From positions 5,703-69,702 of the forward strand of contig CALJKQ010000064.1 of NCBI GenBank assembly GCA_937973565.1: a stretch of DNA of 64,000 bases. The letters are read 5' to 3'. Below are positions 42,670-50,739 of the stretch, in pieces. Source of the stretch: an uncultured Saprospiraceae bacterium. Its GTDB lineage: Bacteria > Bacteroidota > Bacteroidia > Chitinophagales > Saprospiraceae. Position numbers and translations under genes: made by a program. How positions within the stretch are numbered: position 1 is the first letter of the stretch; each line of letters opens with the position of its first letter. The notes beneath the pieces were generated by a model. It saw nothing but the letters and a program-made list of their open reading frames with translations. It was not told the origin of the DNA and did not search any database.

Positions 42670-45600
42670 TTACTTTAAGTCGATCGTACCTGCATCGGAG
42701 TTTTCCAACATGCTGCCCGGTGCGAGTCTTATTTCTTTACCGTTGATGTTTTCAATGGTGATCTGACCCGTATTGGAAAAAGTACCGAGGTTGTTGATGC
42801 CATAAAGCCCGTTCACTGCATGGTTGTTGAGCAGTGTCAAGATACCATTATTGTTGAAGTCAGCACCTACTGCGTTGTAAATTCCGGTACTCCCGCTATT
42901 ACTTATGTTCAATGTTGCAGAACTGTTGATCAGCATACTCCCGCTGTTGCTAAATGCTATGCCGCTGGTATTGATGGGGTTGGTAATGTCCAATACACCG
43001 TAAAGCAGTACATCTCCGGCATTGGACATTTCACCTTTGTCGGCTATTTTGAGTTGTGCGTTGTTTTGGATCAGCAGGGTAGCAGTGGCACCTATCGTTA
43101 CGGATGAGGCTTTGGCTACGTTGCCGTTGGTTATGCTGATGGTATAGGCTGCCGCAGGATTGATGACCACCTGATGGCAGGGTTGAGGAATTTTTCCTGT
43201 GCTCCAATTACTGGCCTGGTGCCAGTTGCCATTGGTGCCGATCCAGGTATTGACTACATCGGGAATGTTTTCGTCGATGCTGTTGTCGCAATCATTGTCT
43301 TTGCCATCACAAATCTCAGGGGCCCCGGGATAGCTGTTGGGATCATCATCAAGACAATCCTGGGTGACAGCACAGTAACCATCTCCGTCATTATCACCAC
43401 CGTAGCCGTTGAGACAAAAATCGTTGTAATTGCCACCGCCTGGCAGTTGCGGATTGCCTTCTAATCTGAGTGTAGCACCCCGTGTGCAGAATATGTCATA
43501 AACGCGGGGGATGCAGCCATTAAAATTATTCTCATTCAACCACATAACTGCAATCGGGGGTATGGTGAGGAAGACAGGTAAAGTACCCGTGAGGTCATTG
43601 TTGTCGAGATAAAGCGTTCTCAGATTGCCAATATCACCAAAAGAATAAGGTAGGGTGCCTGAATAGCTGTTGTTGCCCAAATCTACGTAGTCAAGCAACA
43701 CAAAATCATCAAGAAAATTGGGCAGATTGCCTGAAAGGGTATTGCTGTAAAGGTTGAGGCGAGTCAGCTCTGTAAGTCCCGTCATTGCTGCAGGTAAACT
43801 ACCGGTGAGGTGGTTATTTCCCAGGTTGAGCGCGGTCACTCTGCCCGAAGTATTGCACACGACACCAAACCAGGTGCACACATTACAATTAGATGCATAG
43901 TTGACCCAACCGCTCTTGTTGGTCCAGGAAGCACCGTTGGTAGCATTGTAAAATGAGACCAGTGCAGGATAATCCGGATGACATGGCACAGAGGCATCGT
44001 AAGCACAGATGCCAAATTCTCCATAGTCGTTGGTTGCGGGTATGTCCTTTGGAGTTACTCTTATGGTGATGGTTTCACCGGGAGTGCGTCCTGTCAGAAT
44101 GATTTGTGCATGGTTGCCTGCGCCATTGTTGTCATCACAGGCTATGGCCGTAAGACTGTTGCAGTTACCTGCATAGGCTTGCAAAACCATATCAGTAAAA
44201 CCTCCCGACACCTGCGTAGTCTCAATGGTTAATGAGCCCGAAGAAGGCACTTTGGCTGTAAACCATACATCGGTATTGTAAGCCTGAGAAACACAGCTAA
44301 ACCCCGGCGTATTGGCAGATTGAGTACCATAGTCGTTGTCGAAGGTTCTGGCTGTACAGCCTTGTGAAAGCGTGAGTGGTATGGCATCCAGACACTCATC
44401 GTTGACGGGACCCAGGGTTCCACAAGCCACACCTGTAAAACAAGAGGCATTAACAAAATTCAGAAATAATTGTTTGCCGGCAACGGGTCCGAAGCCTACT
44501 GAAAAATTGATGGACTGACCTGCAAGGCCGTTGCACTGGCTCATGATCGTGCCATTGCTGCCCGGCAGCGTGGGGGCTCCACTGTTAAAACAATTGTTGC
44601 CTTCAGGGGTCTGGTCGTTATTATACGCGATTACATTTCCGCAATCATCGATCTGAGAATTGTCGCCATTCCAAACACAGGCGTGGGTATGTCTAAGTCC
44701 GAGCACGTGACCCAACTCGTGTGCTACATTCTGAATGTTGTAGGAATAGTTGGGATAGTTGACTACAGAAGTGGATAAGCCGGATGAGAGGGCAGCAGGG
44801 CCGGGATAGGACGTAATAGGGTTGCAGAAACCTCCGATGCCGTAGCTTATGCCGCCCGGCAGATCTTTGGTGCTAAGCAAATAAGCCACTTTACCGCTCA
44901 AGCCGATGGATATGAGTCTGTTCACGAAAGCCGTGCGCATGGCTGTAACCGAGGTTGCAGAAGTGTAAATATCGGTTGTGTTCCAAATGTAAACCTGAGA
45001 AATGATAATGGGTACCTTGTAATTGTTGTATAAGGTGGCCACGTTGCTAAAAATATTCGTCAACCAGGTTTGGGTATTGGTAGTGCTGGATCCATTGCTT
45101 TGGTAGGCAGAAAAGTCGCATTCTACGTAAAGCTCAAGGCAGTCTGCATATGAATTCCTTTCGCCACGGTGATCTGCCATGGAGACATTGTCTTCTGTAT
45201 GACATTCGTGCAATGCCTGGTTTGTTGCAATGGTTAATCTAAGTTGAGAAGAGGTTGCGTCTTTGTGGATTTCGAATTGTTGGTCTGCGGTGGAAATAAA
45301 CAGTGAAAATTGGTTTTCGCCGGTGCACAAGTTAACGGTGGATGATTCATAGTCCTGTACTATGCCGCGGTAGGTAACCACGTTTATTATTTTTGCATTT
45401 TCTCCGGAAGAAAACTGAACCAGGGCGTCTCGGCTGAACAGTTCGTATTTTTCGAGTTCAAGTTTCATTTCTTTGCCATCCAGATTTATGCTAAGCACAA
45501 TGTTGCGTGGTTTTTGGATGGCTACCAGATCATAGCAATCGTCGTTCAATGTCACGCTGTTGTTGGCAGTCAACGAGCTTTTGGAAAGGGCCACCGAGTG

Positions 45601-45714
45601 CAAATTATGGGTTGATGTATCGGTTTTTTTCAACTCATTTTTGGAAGCAATCTGTGCATACGATGCTGGGAACAAGACAGATAGAAGGAGGCAAAGAGAG
45701 AGGATTCTTTTCAT
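42670..45714 (-). CDS. Large secreted zinc metallopeptidase with leucine-rich and MopE-type repeats
   Basis: 1014 residues: signal peptide (LSLCLLLSVLFPASYAQ), propeptide, then a reprolysin-like catalytic domain with HELGHVLGLRHTH (~327-339) and a Met-turn in 'TIMSQCN'. Next come a pre-peptidase-like segment ('CLDAIPLTLSQGC'), leucine-rich repeats (~600-745; 'LNLGNNHLTGSLPAAMTGL', 'LYLDNNDLTGTLP'), a MopE/calcium-type motif (~765-818; 'DGDGYCAVTQDCLDDDPNSYPGAPEICDGKDNDCD') and a beta-helix-like tail. It ends without a T9SS sorting domain, six bases from the convergent thiolase stop, so the C-terminus may be truncated. The start at 45714 is set by the signal peptide. Confidence 0.88.
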   Translation of the reverse strand: MKRILSLCLLLSVLFPASYAQIASKNELKKTDTSTHNLHSVALSKSSLTANNSVTLNDDCYDLVAIQKPRNIVLSINLDGKEMKLELEKYELFSRDALVQFSSGENAKIINVVTYRGIVQDYESSTVNLCTGENQFSLFISTADQQFEIHKDATSSQLRLTIATNQALHECHTEDNVSMADHRGERNSYADCLELYVECDFSAYQSNGSSTTNTQTWLTNIFSNVATLYNNYKVPIIISQVYIWNTTDIYTSATSVTAMRTAFVNRLISIGLSGKVAYLLSTKDLPGGISYGIGGFCNPITSYPGPAALSSGLSTSVVNYPNYSYNIQNVAHELGHVLGLRHTHACVWNGDNSQIDDCGNVIAYNNDQTPEGNNCFNSGAPTLPGSNGTIMSQCNGLAGQSINFSVGFGPVAGKQLFLNFVNASCFTGVACGTLGPVNDECLDAIPLTLSQGCTARTFDNDYGTQSANTPGFSCVSQAYNTDVWFTAKVPSSGSLTIETTQVSGGFTDMVLQAYAGNCNSLTAIACDDNNGAGNHAQIILTGRTPGETITIRVTPKDIPATNDYGEFGICAYDASVPCHPDYPALVSFYNATNGASWTNKSGWVNYASNCNVCTWFGVVCNTSGRVTALNLGNNHLTGSLPAAMTGLTELTRLNLYSNTLSGNLPNFLDDFVLLDYVDLGNNSYSGTLPYSFGDIGNLRTLYLDNNDLTGTLPVFLTIPPIAVMWLNENNFNGCIPRVYDIFCTRGATLRLEGNPQLPGGGNYNDFCLNGYGGDNDGDGYCAVTQDCLDDDPNSYPGAPEICDGKDNDCDNSIDENIPDVVNTWIGTNGNWHQASNWSTGKIPQPCHQVVINPAAAYTISITNGNVAKASSVTIGATATLLIQNNAQLKIADKGEMSNAGDVLLYGVLDITNPINTSGIAFSNSGSMLINSSATLNISNSGSTGIYNAVGADFNNNGILTLLNNHAVNGLYGINNLGTFSNTGQITIENINGKEIRLAPGSMLENSDAGTIDLK

Positions 45715-45944
45715 AAAGCCCAAATTAACAACTTTTTTTAAAAGGCAATACATTTCAATGTATTTACGATTATGTGACAATCTACCCTACCCTTGCTCCC
45801 TGCTCCCTTTCTTACTTTTTATCATTAGCTAGAATGAAAGCCCCGTTGTAATGTCGGGTTTTTATAATTACGATCACAAAAACAGATAGAAATAACTAAA
45901 ATTAAAAATAAAAGAATAAAATTTTGTTAAAGTATCAAAAAAGC
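45715..45944. other. AT-rich intergenic region
   Basis: No gene seen. A weak CCCG/CGGG hairpin followed by TTTTT lies near 45842-45862. The remainder is AT-rich and leads into the promoter of the small gene. Confidence 0.3.
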
Positions 45945-45976
45945 CTTGCAAAAAATATATAATTCTTTTAAATTTG
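45945..45976 (+). promoter_or_regulatory. Promoter of the 60-residue gene
   Basis: CTTG at 45945-45948, exactly 20 bp, TAAATTTG at 45969-45976. The same CTTG-N20-TAnnTTTG form precedes rpsT. Start of transcription near 45981 would leave a leader of about 135 nt. Confidence 0.65.
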
Positions 45977-46115
45977 CGTTACGAAAAATAAAAAGAAAAC
46001 TACGGGTGAAACAAATATTTTTCTTGACGGTATTTTGTTCTTAATTGTTGTAAAATAACCCAAGGAAAACAAACAATATTTTGTCAAACCTATTTTTATA
46101 ACAAAATTTTATTGA

Positions 46116-46298
46116 ATGAAAAGTTTTTTATTCAGGCTTTTGGTAGAAAAAAATGTAAGGTCTAAGGCAGAGTTGATAAAGCAAAAAAGCCTTATTGACG
46201 AGATTACGGATAAGGATTACCAGCAAGGGGATTATAATCCGAAAACGGCCAGACACCGTTCTCTCAAAAACATCAACGGGAAGTTGATTCGATTTTAA
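46116..46298 (+). CDS. Small basic protein of unknown function
   Basis: 60 residues: a hydrophobic N-terminal stretch (MKSFLFRLLVEK), then a highly charged part with many Lys and Asp, ending 'HRSLKNINGKLIRF'. No family recognised. Support for a real gene is the context: a consensus promoter 140 bp upstream and a perfect GU-containing 10-bp terminator 55 bp downstream form a complete monocistronic unit. The leader is long (~135 nt) for this organism and may be regulatory. Confidence 0.6.
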   Translation: MKSFLFRLLVEKNVRSKAELIKQKSLIDEITDKDYQQGDYNPKTARHRSLKNINGKLIRF

Positions 46299-46353
46299 AG
46301 AAAGCGACGCCCAGGCGTATAAGTTTTTATCATAGTTTTTTAGTTGTTAGATT

Positions 46354-46390
46354 AAAAGCTGTCTTTTGCAAAAGGGACGGCTTTTATTGT
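46354..46390 (+). terminator. Intrinsic terminator of the 60-residue gene
   Basis: AAAAGCTGTC pairs with GACGGCTTTT (10 bp, one G-U) with an inner palindrome TTTTGCAAAA in the loop, followed by ATTGTTT. Confidence 0.8.
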
Positions 46391-46392
46391 TT

Positions 46393-46493
46393 ACCGGGAA
46401 CGGAGCAACGGGCAACCGAAGACCGGGAACAGAGCAACGGGCAACCGTAGACCGGGAACGGAGCAACGGGCAACCGTAGACCGGGAACGGAGC
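46393..46493. repeat. 29-bp tandem repeat, three and a half copies
   Basis: Units start at 46393, 46422, 46451 and 46480 (partial) with core ACCGGGAACGGAGCAACGGG followed by CAACCGTAG. Copies differ at two or three positions. It is GC-richer than its surroundings. Confidence 0.9.
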
Positions 46494-46643
46494 TGTCGAC
46501 AAACGATTGTAAGCATAGAATCTAAATTTCAACACCCAAGTAACCCGGATGCTCCGCTCCCTATGCCAATGGAACAGCGTAGGGATCCGGTTTCATGGAT
46601 GAGATTTGGGGTAGCCACTCGCAGAGCTCGTGGTTCATTCGCT

Positions 46644-46683
46644 TTTGATTGCCACCGGCAATCAAATTGCTACTTCGTAGCAA
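46644..46683. repeat. Twin perfect hairpins
   Basis: TTTGATTGCC/GGCAATCAAA (10 bp, loop ACC) is followed immediately by TTGCTAC/GTAGCAA (7 bp, loop TTC). Flanking copies of CGGATGCTCCGCTCC occur at ~46547 and ~46714. This looks like a dispersed intergenic repeat element. Confidence 0.75.
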
Positions 46684-46740
46684 CCGCTCAGTCATGCTCC
46701 GGATGCTCTGTCCCCGGATGCTCCGCTCCTCGCTTACCAC

Positions 46741-46779
46741 AAAAAAAAAGGGATCAAGCTTAGCTTAATCCCTTTTTTT
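46741..46779 (-). terminator. Bidirectional terminator after rpsT
   Basis: GGGAT/ATCCC and AAGC/GCTT stems with one mismatch and a 3-nt loop, flanked by nine A on one side and seven T on the other. On the minus strand it lies 20 bp beyond the rpsT stop and ends in nine T. Confidence 0.92.
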
Positions 46780-46798
46780 CTCTTTCGGTTACTGGTAA

Positions 46799-47053
46799 TT
46801 ACCCGATGGCATTTACGTGCTTCATCAACTTGCTCTTCAAGTTGGAAGCTTTGTTTTTGTGCCAGGTGTTTTTCTTAGCCAGCTTGTCAATCATAGCTAC
46901 CACCTTTGGTAAATACTTTACTGCTTCAGTCTTGTCTTCCAAAGCCCTTAATTTGGCGATGGCAGTCCTTGCAGATTTTTTATAATACCTGTTTCTCAAT
47001 CGGATAACAAGGTCTTGCCTGATTCTCTTTTTTGATGACTTATGGTTTGCCAT
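46799..47053 (-). CDS. rpsT: 30S ribosomal protein S20
   Basis: 84 residues, highly basic: MANHKSSKKRIRQDLVIRLRNRYYKKSARTAIAKL is diagnostic of S20, and 'KKNTWHKNKASNLKSKL' is the conserved C-terminal RNA-binding helix. It binds 16S rRNA in the body of the small subunit. It has its own consensus promoter and terminator. Confidence 0.98.
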   Translation of the reverse strand: MANHKSSKKRIRQDLVIRLRNRYYKKSARTAIAKLRALEDKTEAVKYLPKVVAMIDKLAKKNTWHKNKASNLKSKLMKHVNAIG

Positions 47054-47078
47054 TGATCTTAATTTATGAATTGGAGCG

Positions 47079-47110
47079 CAAAGATAATTGTAAATCTACA
47101 CTAAACCAAG
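47079..47110 (-). promoter_or_regulatory. Promoter of rpsT
   Basis: Minus strand CTTG (47110-47107), 20 bp, TATCTTTG (47086-47079). Both boxes and spacing match the Bacteroidota consensus; the leader to the ATG at 47053 is about 20 nt. Confidence 0.75.
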
Positions 47111-47130
47111 TTTTTATGTAAAAAAACGCA

Positions 47131-47658
47131 TTAAAACCTTACTACATCCGAATATTGTTCTTTGTCAAATAAAAAACTCGATACTCTCTTTTTGTTCTTC
47201 GTCACCTGCACCATGTTTTTTTGGTCATCGTACAGCTCAGTCAGAATATTATTTTTGATGCTTACTTCCTTTATTCCGGCCGGCACCTCGTATTCCATGT
47301 AACAATAAAAGGCAATAAAGTCCTCGCTCGGCTCTTTGCCAATAAAGCTGGGCTTTAGTACCTTGCCACCACCACTTAATACCTGATGTTGGCTCAGGTA
47401 ATCGGCAATGGCCTGGTCGGCCTCAGGAGCTTCATTGTCCCTGCCGAGTCGCAGATTCTTTTTGCCACCCTTTGCAAGGATTTTTTCAAGGTCGTCTACA
47501 AAAATGTGGACTGTGACCTGAAGGGTTGAAGATGGGGTATCGTAGTTGATCTCGCTGCGGCTAAGATGAAAATCGTGAACTTCATCTCCTGTCCTGACCC
47601 ATCCGGCTCCCGATACCCAGCACCCGGTAAGCAATAGGAATAATGCGGCAAGCTGCAT
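47131..47658 (-). CDS. DUF6702-family protein
   Basis: 175 residues with a signal peptide (ALFLLLTGCWVSGAG; the Cys could be a lipobox). 'HDFHLSRSEINYDTPSSTLQVTVHIFVDDLEKILAK' is the signature of DUF6702: a conserved HxFHLSxxEIxYN start and a following strand-rich domain. The role is unknown. The start codon overlaps the ahcY stop by one base (TAATG), so translation is coupled to ahcY, although no functional link is established. Confidence 0.88.
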   Translation of the reverse strand: MQLAALFLLLTGCWVSGAGWVRTGDEVHDFHLSRSEINYDTPSSTLQVTVHIFVDDLEKILAKGGKKNLRLGRDNEAPEADQAIADYLSQHQVLSGGGKVLKPSFIGKEPSEDFIAFYCYMEYEVPAGIKEVSIKNNILTELYDDQKNMVQVTKNKKRVSSFLFDKEQYSDVVRF

Positions 47659-48971
47659 TAATACCTGTAATATTCTGGTTTAAAGGGACCCTCAACTTGT
47701 ACACCAATGTAGTCGGCCTGGTCTTTCGACAGGGTTTCCAGCTCTACACCGATTTTGGCAAGGTGGAGTCTGGCTACCTTCTCATCCAGGTGCTTGGGCA
47801 AGGTGTAAACCTCATTTTTATAACTGGCGCTGTTGGTCCACAACTCGATCTGTGCCAGGGTCTGGTTGGTAAAGCTGTTGGACATTACAAAAGATGGGTG
47901 GCCGGTGGCACAGCCCAGATTCACCAACCTTCCTTCTGCCAGGATGATGATGTCTTTGCCATTGAGCGTGTATTTGTCGACCTGTGGTTTGATCTCAACC
48001 TTGGTGTCATTGTAGTTTTGTTTCAACCACGCCATGTCGATCTCGTTGTCGAAGTGTCCGATGTTGCAAACGATGGTTTTGTCTTTCATTTTCAGGAAGT
48101 GATCTCCTCTTACGATTGACTTGTTGCCGGTAGCTGTTACTACGATGTCCGCTTCACTTAAAGCATTTTCCAACCTTTTTACAGCAAAGCCATCCATAGC
48201 CGCCTGAAGGGCGCAAATGGGATCAATTTCGGTAACGATTACCCTGCAGCCGGCTCCTCTCAATGACGCTGCAGAACCCTTACCCACATCGCCGTAACCA
48301 CAAACAACAGCTACTTTACCGGCCATCATGATGTCGGTGGCCCTGCGGATAGAATCCACTAAGGATTCTTTACAACCGTATTTGTTGTCGAATTTGGATT
48401 TGGTAACAGAGTCATTCACGTTGATGGCAGGCATGGGCAGGGTGCCATTTTTTACTCTTTCGTACAATCTGTGTACGCCTGTAGTTGTCTCTTCAGACAA
48501 ACCCTTGATGTTGGCAACCAGCTCCGGATAACGATCCAAAACCATATTGGTTAGATCTCCTCCGTCGTCGAGAATCATATTGAGGGGCTCACCTCCTTCG
48601 AATGCATGGAGGGTCTGCTCGATACACCAGTCAAATTCTTCTTCGTTCATACCCTTCCAGGCGAATACCGGAATGCCCGCAGCAGCTATGGCAGCAGCAG
48701 CGTGATCCTGGGTAGAAAATATGTTGCAGGAAGACCATGATACCTGAGCGCCCAATTCTACAAGGGTCTCGATCAATACTGCGGTCTGTATGGTCATGTG
48801 CAGACAACCTGCGATTCTGGCTCCTTTGAGGGGCTTGCTTTGTCCGTACTCGGCGCGCAATGCCATCAAACCGGGCATTTCTGCTTCTGCCAATTCTACT
48901 TCCTTTCTGCCCCATGCAGCCAGGTTGATGTCTTTTACTTTGTAACTCAGTTGTTTCTCAGCTGTTGCCAT
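47658..48971 (-). CDS. ahcY: Adenosylhomocysteinase (SAH hydrolase)
   Basis: 437 residues. It splits S-adenosylhomocysteine into adenosine and homocysteine, renewing methylation capacity. NAD-binding motif GYGDVGKGSAASLRGAGCRVIVTEIDP (~220), 'CNIFSTQDHAAAAIAAAG' and 'SNSFTNQTLAQIELW' and the C-terminal 'KPEYYRY' are all typical. The leader contains a TAnnTTTG box. It heads a two-gene unit with the DUF6702 gene. Confidence 0.97.
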   Translation of the reverse strand: MATAEKQLSYKVKDINLAAWGRKEVELAEAEMPGLMALRAEYGQSKPLKGARIAGCLHMTIQTAVLIETLVELGAQVSWSSCNIFSTQDHAAAAIAAAGIPVFAWKGMNEEEFDWCIEQTLHAFEGGEPLNMILDDGGDLTNMVLDRYPELVANIKGLSEETTTGVHRLYERVKNGTLPMPAINVNDSVTKSKFDNKYGCKESLVDSIRRATDIMMAGKVAVVCGYGDVGKGSAASLRGAGCRVIVTEIDPICALQAAMDGFAVKRLENALSEADIVVTATGNKSIVRGDHFLKMKDKTIVCNIGHFDNEIDMAWLKQNYNDTKVEIKPQVDKYTLNGKDIIILAEGRLVNLGCATGHPSFVMSNSFTNQTLAQIELWTNSASYKNEVYTLPKHLDEKVARLHLAKIGVELETLSKDQADYIGVQVEGPFKPEYYRY

Positions 48972-49000
48972 TTGTGATAATTTGCTTTTTTTTCAGTGGG

Positions 49001-49008
49001 CAAAGGTA
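49001..49008 (-). promoter_or_regulatory. Candidate -7 element of ahcY
   Basis: Minus strand TACCTTTG, a perfect TAnnTTTG, 30 bp before the ATG. No convincing TTTG box lies 19-21 bp upstream. Confidence 0.45.
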
Positions 49009-49100
49009 GGAAATATATGACCTTTTTCGCCCGTATATTATCACAACAGTTTGTTAAAAATTTGGTTGTCAGGTTCGCATAAAACCCAAAATCCGACGTC

Positions 49101-49541
49101 TCACCGACCTCTATTGCGCGCCTTATTGATGATGTTGGACATGATCTCCTGGCGGAACTGTTTTTCAACCCACAACAGGCGGGCTACTTTTTTGGCAGGA
49201 AGGAAAACTTTGAATTTTTCCACATACCGTCGCTCCAGCTGGATTTCTTTTTCCCGGATCTCAAAATGACGGGCAATGTAGGCTTGGGCGTCTTTGTCGG
49301 ACTCATCCCCTTCAAAATCAGATTTTTTTTCAGCCATCAATGCCGCACGTTCTGCTTCCATCTGGTTGTAGACGGGCCAGAACTTTTCAGATTCTTCAGG
49401 CGATAAGCCCAGCTTTTCGGTTATGAAGGCAATCTTCAGGGATTTGATCCGCTCTTCCAATGCTTCTCTTTTTTTGCCTATCTGTCCGAAGGCAAGTCCG
49501 GAGATCAACAATAAACTAAAAATAATAAAGGTCTTTTTCAT
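49101..49541 (-). CDS. Periplasmic Spy/CpxP-like helical protein
   Basis: 146 residues: signal peptide (FIIFSLLLISGLAFGQ), then a long charged helical region ('REALEERIKSLKIAFITEKLGLSPEESEKFWPVYNQMEAERAALMAEKK') with the 'LxLSPEExxKFWPxYN' segment found in Bacteroidota members of this fold. Starts at 49541, 23 bp after the anti-sigma stop. Third gene of a sigma / anti-sigma / periplasmic-sensor unit, so it may monitor envelope stress; inference. Confidence 0.8.
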   Translation of the reverse strand: MKKTFIIFSLLLISGLAFGQIGKKREALEERIKSLKIAFITEKLGLSPEESEKFWPVYNQMEAERAALMAEKKSDFEGDESDKDAQAYIARHFEIREKEIQLERRYVEKFKVFLPAKKVARLLWVEKQFRQEIMSNIINKARNRGR

Positions 49542-49564
49542 TATACTAAAACTAAAAATAAACA

Positions 49565-50137
49565 CTACATAATCTCATTAAGGTACTCAATTTCTTCATC
49601 GGTGAGGATGTCCTGCAACAGGGGTTCTTCGCTGTCCAGTCCTTCGATTTCCGGCAGACTGTTGTGGTCAACCGGTTCGAGTTGTTTCAGCAGCCAGAGG
49701 TCTTCTTCGGAATTATAATTTTGGAGCAGGTGGTTGACTTCTTCACTGGTGAGACTTTGGTTAAATTCTTTGCTCAGTGCTGCATAGGCATGCTCACTGT
49801 TGGTTTCATTGCCTGCGGGCAAAACAAATTTCAGCATCACCACGGCTACAATGACCAGCACGGCTGCTGCCGCCATCCAGCGAATGTTGCGCATAAGCAC
49901 GACCCTGCCACCACCACCTTGTGCGCCCTTCGCGTTGGCCAACACCCAATCAGGCAGGCTGTCGAAATAACCTACGGGCACACCGGCTTTGGTTTGAGCA
50001 GGCAAGCTACGCTCCAGTTGGATTTGTGCCATTACCTGATCTTGCATGGCATCAAAATACCCGGCGGGAGGATCCCCATGTGGTGATACTTTTTTCAGTT
50101 TTTCCAGCTCTTGGCTCAGTTTTTCTTTCTCTTCCAT
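49565..50137 (-). CDS. Putative anti-sigma factor (single transmembrane helix)
   Basis: 190 residues: a cytoplasmic N-terminal part with two PxGYFD motifs (PPAGYFDAM at ~24, and PVGYFDSLPDWV at ~53), one membrane helix (~85-107, MAAAAVLVIVAVVMLKFVL) and an acidic periplasmic tail. This layout, directly after an ECF sigma gene, is the usual Bacteroidota anti-sigma arrangement. The PxGYF motif is a known hallmark of this group. Weak homology otherwise. Confidence 0.75.
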   Translation of the reverse strand: MEEKEKLSQELEKLKKVSPHGDPPAGYFDAMQDQVMAQIQLERSLPAQTKAGVPVGYFDSLPDWVLANAKGAQGGGGRVVLMRNIRWMAAAAVLVIVAVVMLKFVLPAGNETNSEHAYAALSKEFNQSLTSEEVNHLLQNYNSEEDLWLLKQLEPVDHNSLPEIEGLDSEEPLLQDILTDEEIEYLNEIM

Positions 50138-50148
50138 TTCTCTTTCTT

Positions 50149-50688
50149 TTAAGCCAGCAAATAGGCTTCAATTTTTTTCACTGCGTGGTGGTACGAGGCT
50201 TTGAGCGCACCTACGGAAGTGTCGAGTATATCTGACATTTCCTGGTAACTCATTTCATCGTAGTACCGCATATTAAAAACGATTCTCTGTTTTTCCGGCA
50301 GCTCCTCCAGCGCGTGTTTGAGCTTTTGAACGGCCTTTTCTTCATCGAAGTCATGGTCGGCCTGATCGGTGCTACCTACCTGAAATTCTTCGAGCGATTG
50401 TGTGGCCTTCTGTCGTTGGTTTTTTTTCAGGGTAAGTGCCTCATTGGTGGCTATGCGGTACAACCACGTGTATAAGCTCGAACGACCTTCAAAGTTGGCA
50501 AATCCACGGTAGGCCTTAACGAAAGTATTTTGCAATACGTCATCAGTGTCTTCGTGGTTTTCTACAATCCTGCGGATGTGCCAGTAAACTTTTTCCTGGT
50601 ACTTGTGCATGAGCAACCTGAAACCCTGCTCGAGGGTGGCGGCGTTTCGTAGCATTTCTACGATGGTGTCGTCATCAGCTTGCTGCAT
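50149..50688 (-). CDS. ECF RNA polymerase sigma factor
   Basis: 179 residues: region 2 (~20-90; 'LLMHKYQEKVYWHIRRIVENHEDTDDVLQNTFVKAYRGFANFEGRSSLYTWLYRIATNEAL') and region 4 (~120-175; 'LPEKQRIVFNMRYYDEMSYQEMSDILDTSVGALKASYHHAVKKIE'). The start MQQADDDTIV at 50688 is chosen over an upstream ATG 42 bp away because region 2 begins normally. Its neighbour is the predicted anti-sigma factor 11 bp downstream. Confidence 0.94.
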   Translation of the reverse strand: MQQADDDTIVEMLRNAATLEQGFRLLMHKYQEKVYWHIRRIVENHEDTDDVLQNTFVKAYRGFANFEGRSSLYTWLYRIATNEALTLKKNQRQKATQSLEEFQVGSTDQADHDFDEEKAVQKLKHALEELPEKQRIVFNMRYYDEMSYQEMSDILDTSVGALKASYHHAVKKIEAYLLA

Positions 50689-50739
50689 ATTCCTATTGAA
50701 TTGTAATGGTTTGACACCAATTTCACCCAAAGGTTTAAT

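Noticed and set aside
46393..46493. CRISPR array
   Set aside because: Units are contiguous with no spacers and there is no cas gene nearby, so this is a plain tandem repeat.
46347..46535. A short minus-strand frame across the 29-bp repeats
   Set aside because: The product only reflects the tandem repeat and overlaps a terminator; no start or family support.
46563..46763. A 66-codon plus-strand frame before rpsT
   Set aside because: It runs across the twin hairpins and into the rpsT terminator; no recognisable product.
49001..49100. SAH or SAM riboswitch ahead of ahcY
   Set aside because: The leader after the -7 box is only ~25 nt, too short for a known SAH/SAM aptamer, and no such fold is seen.
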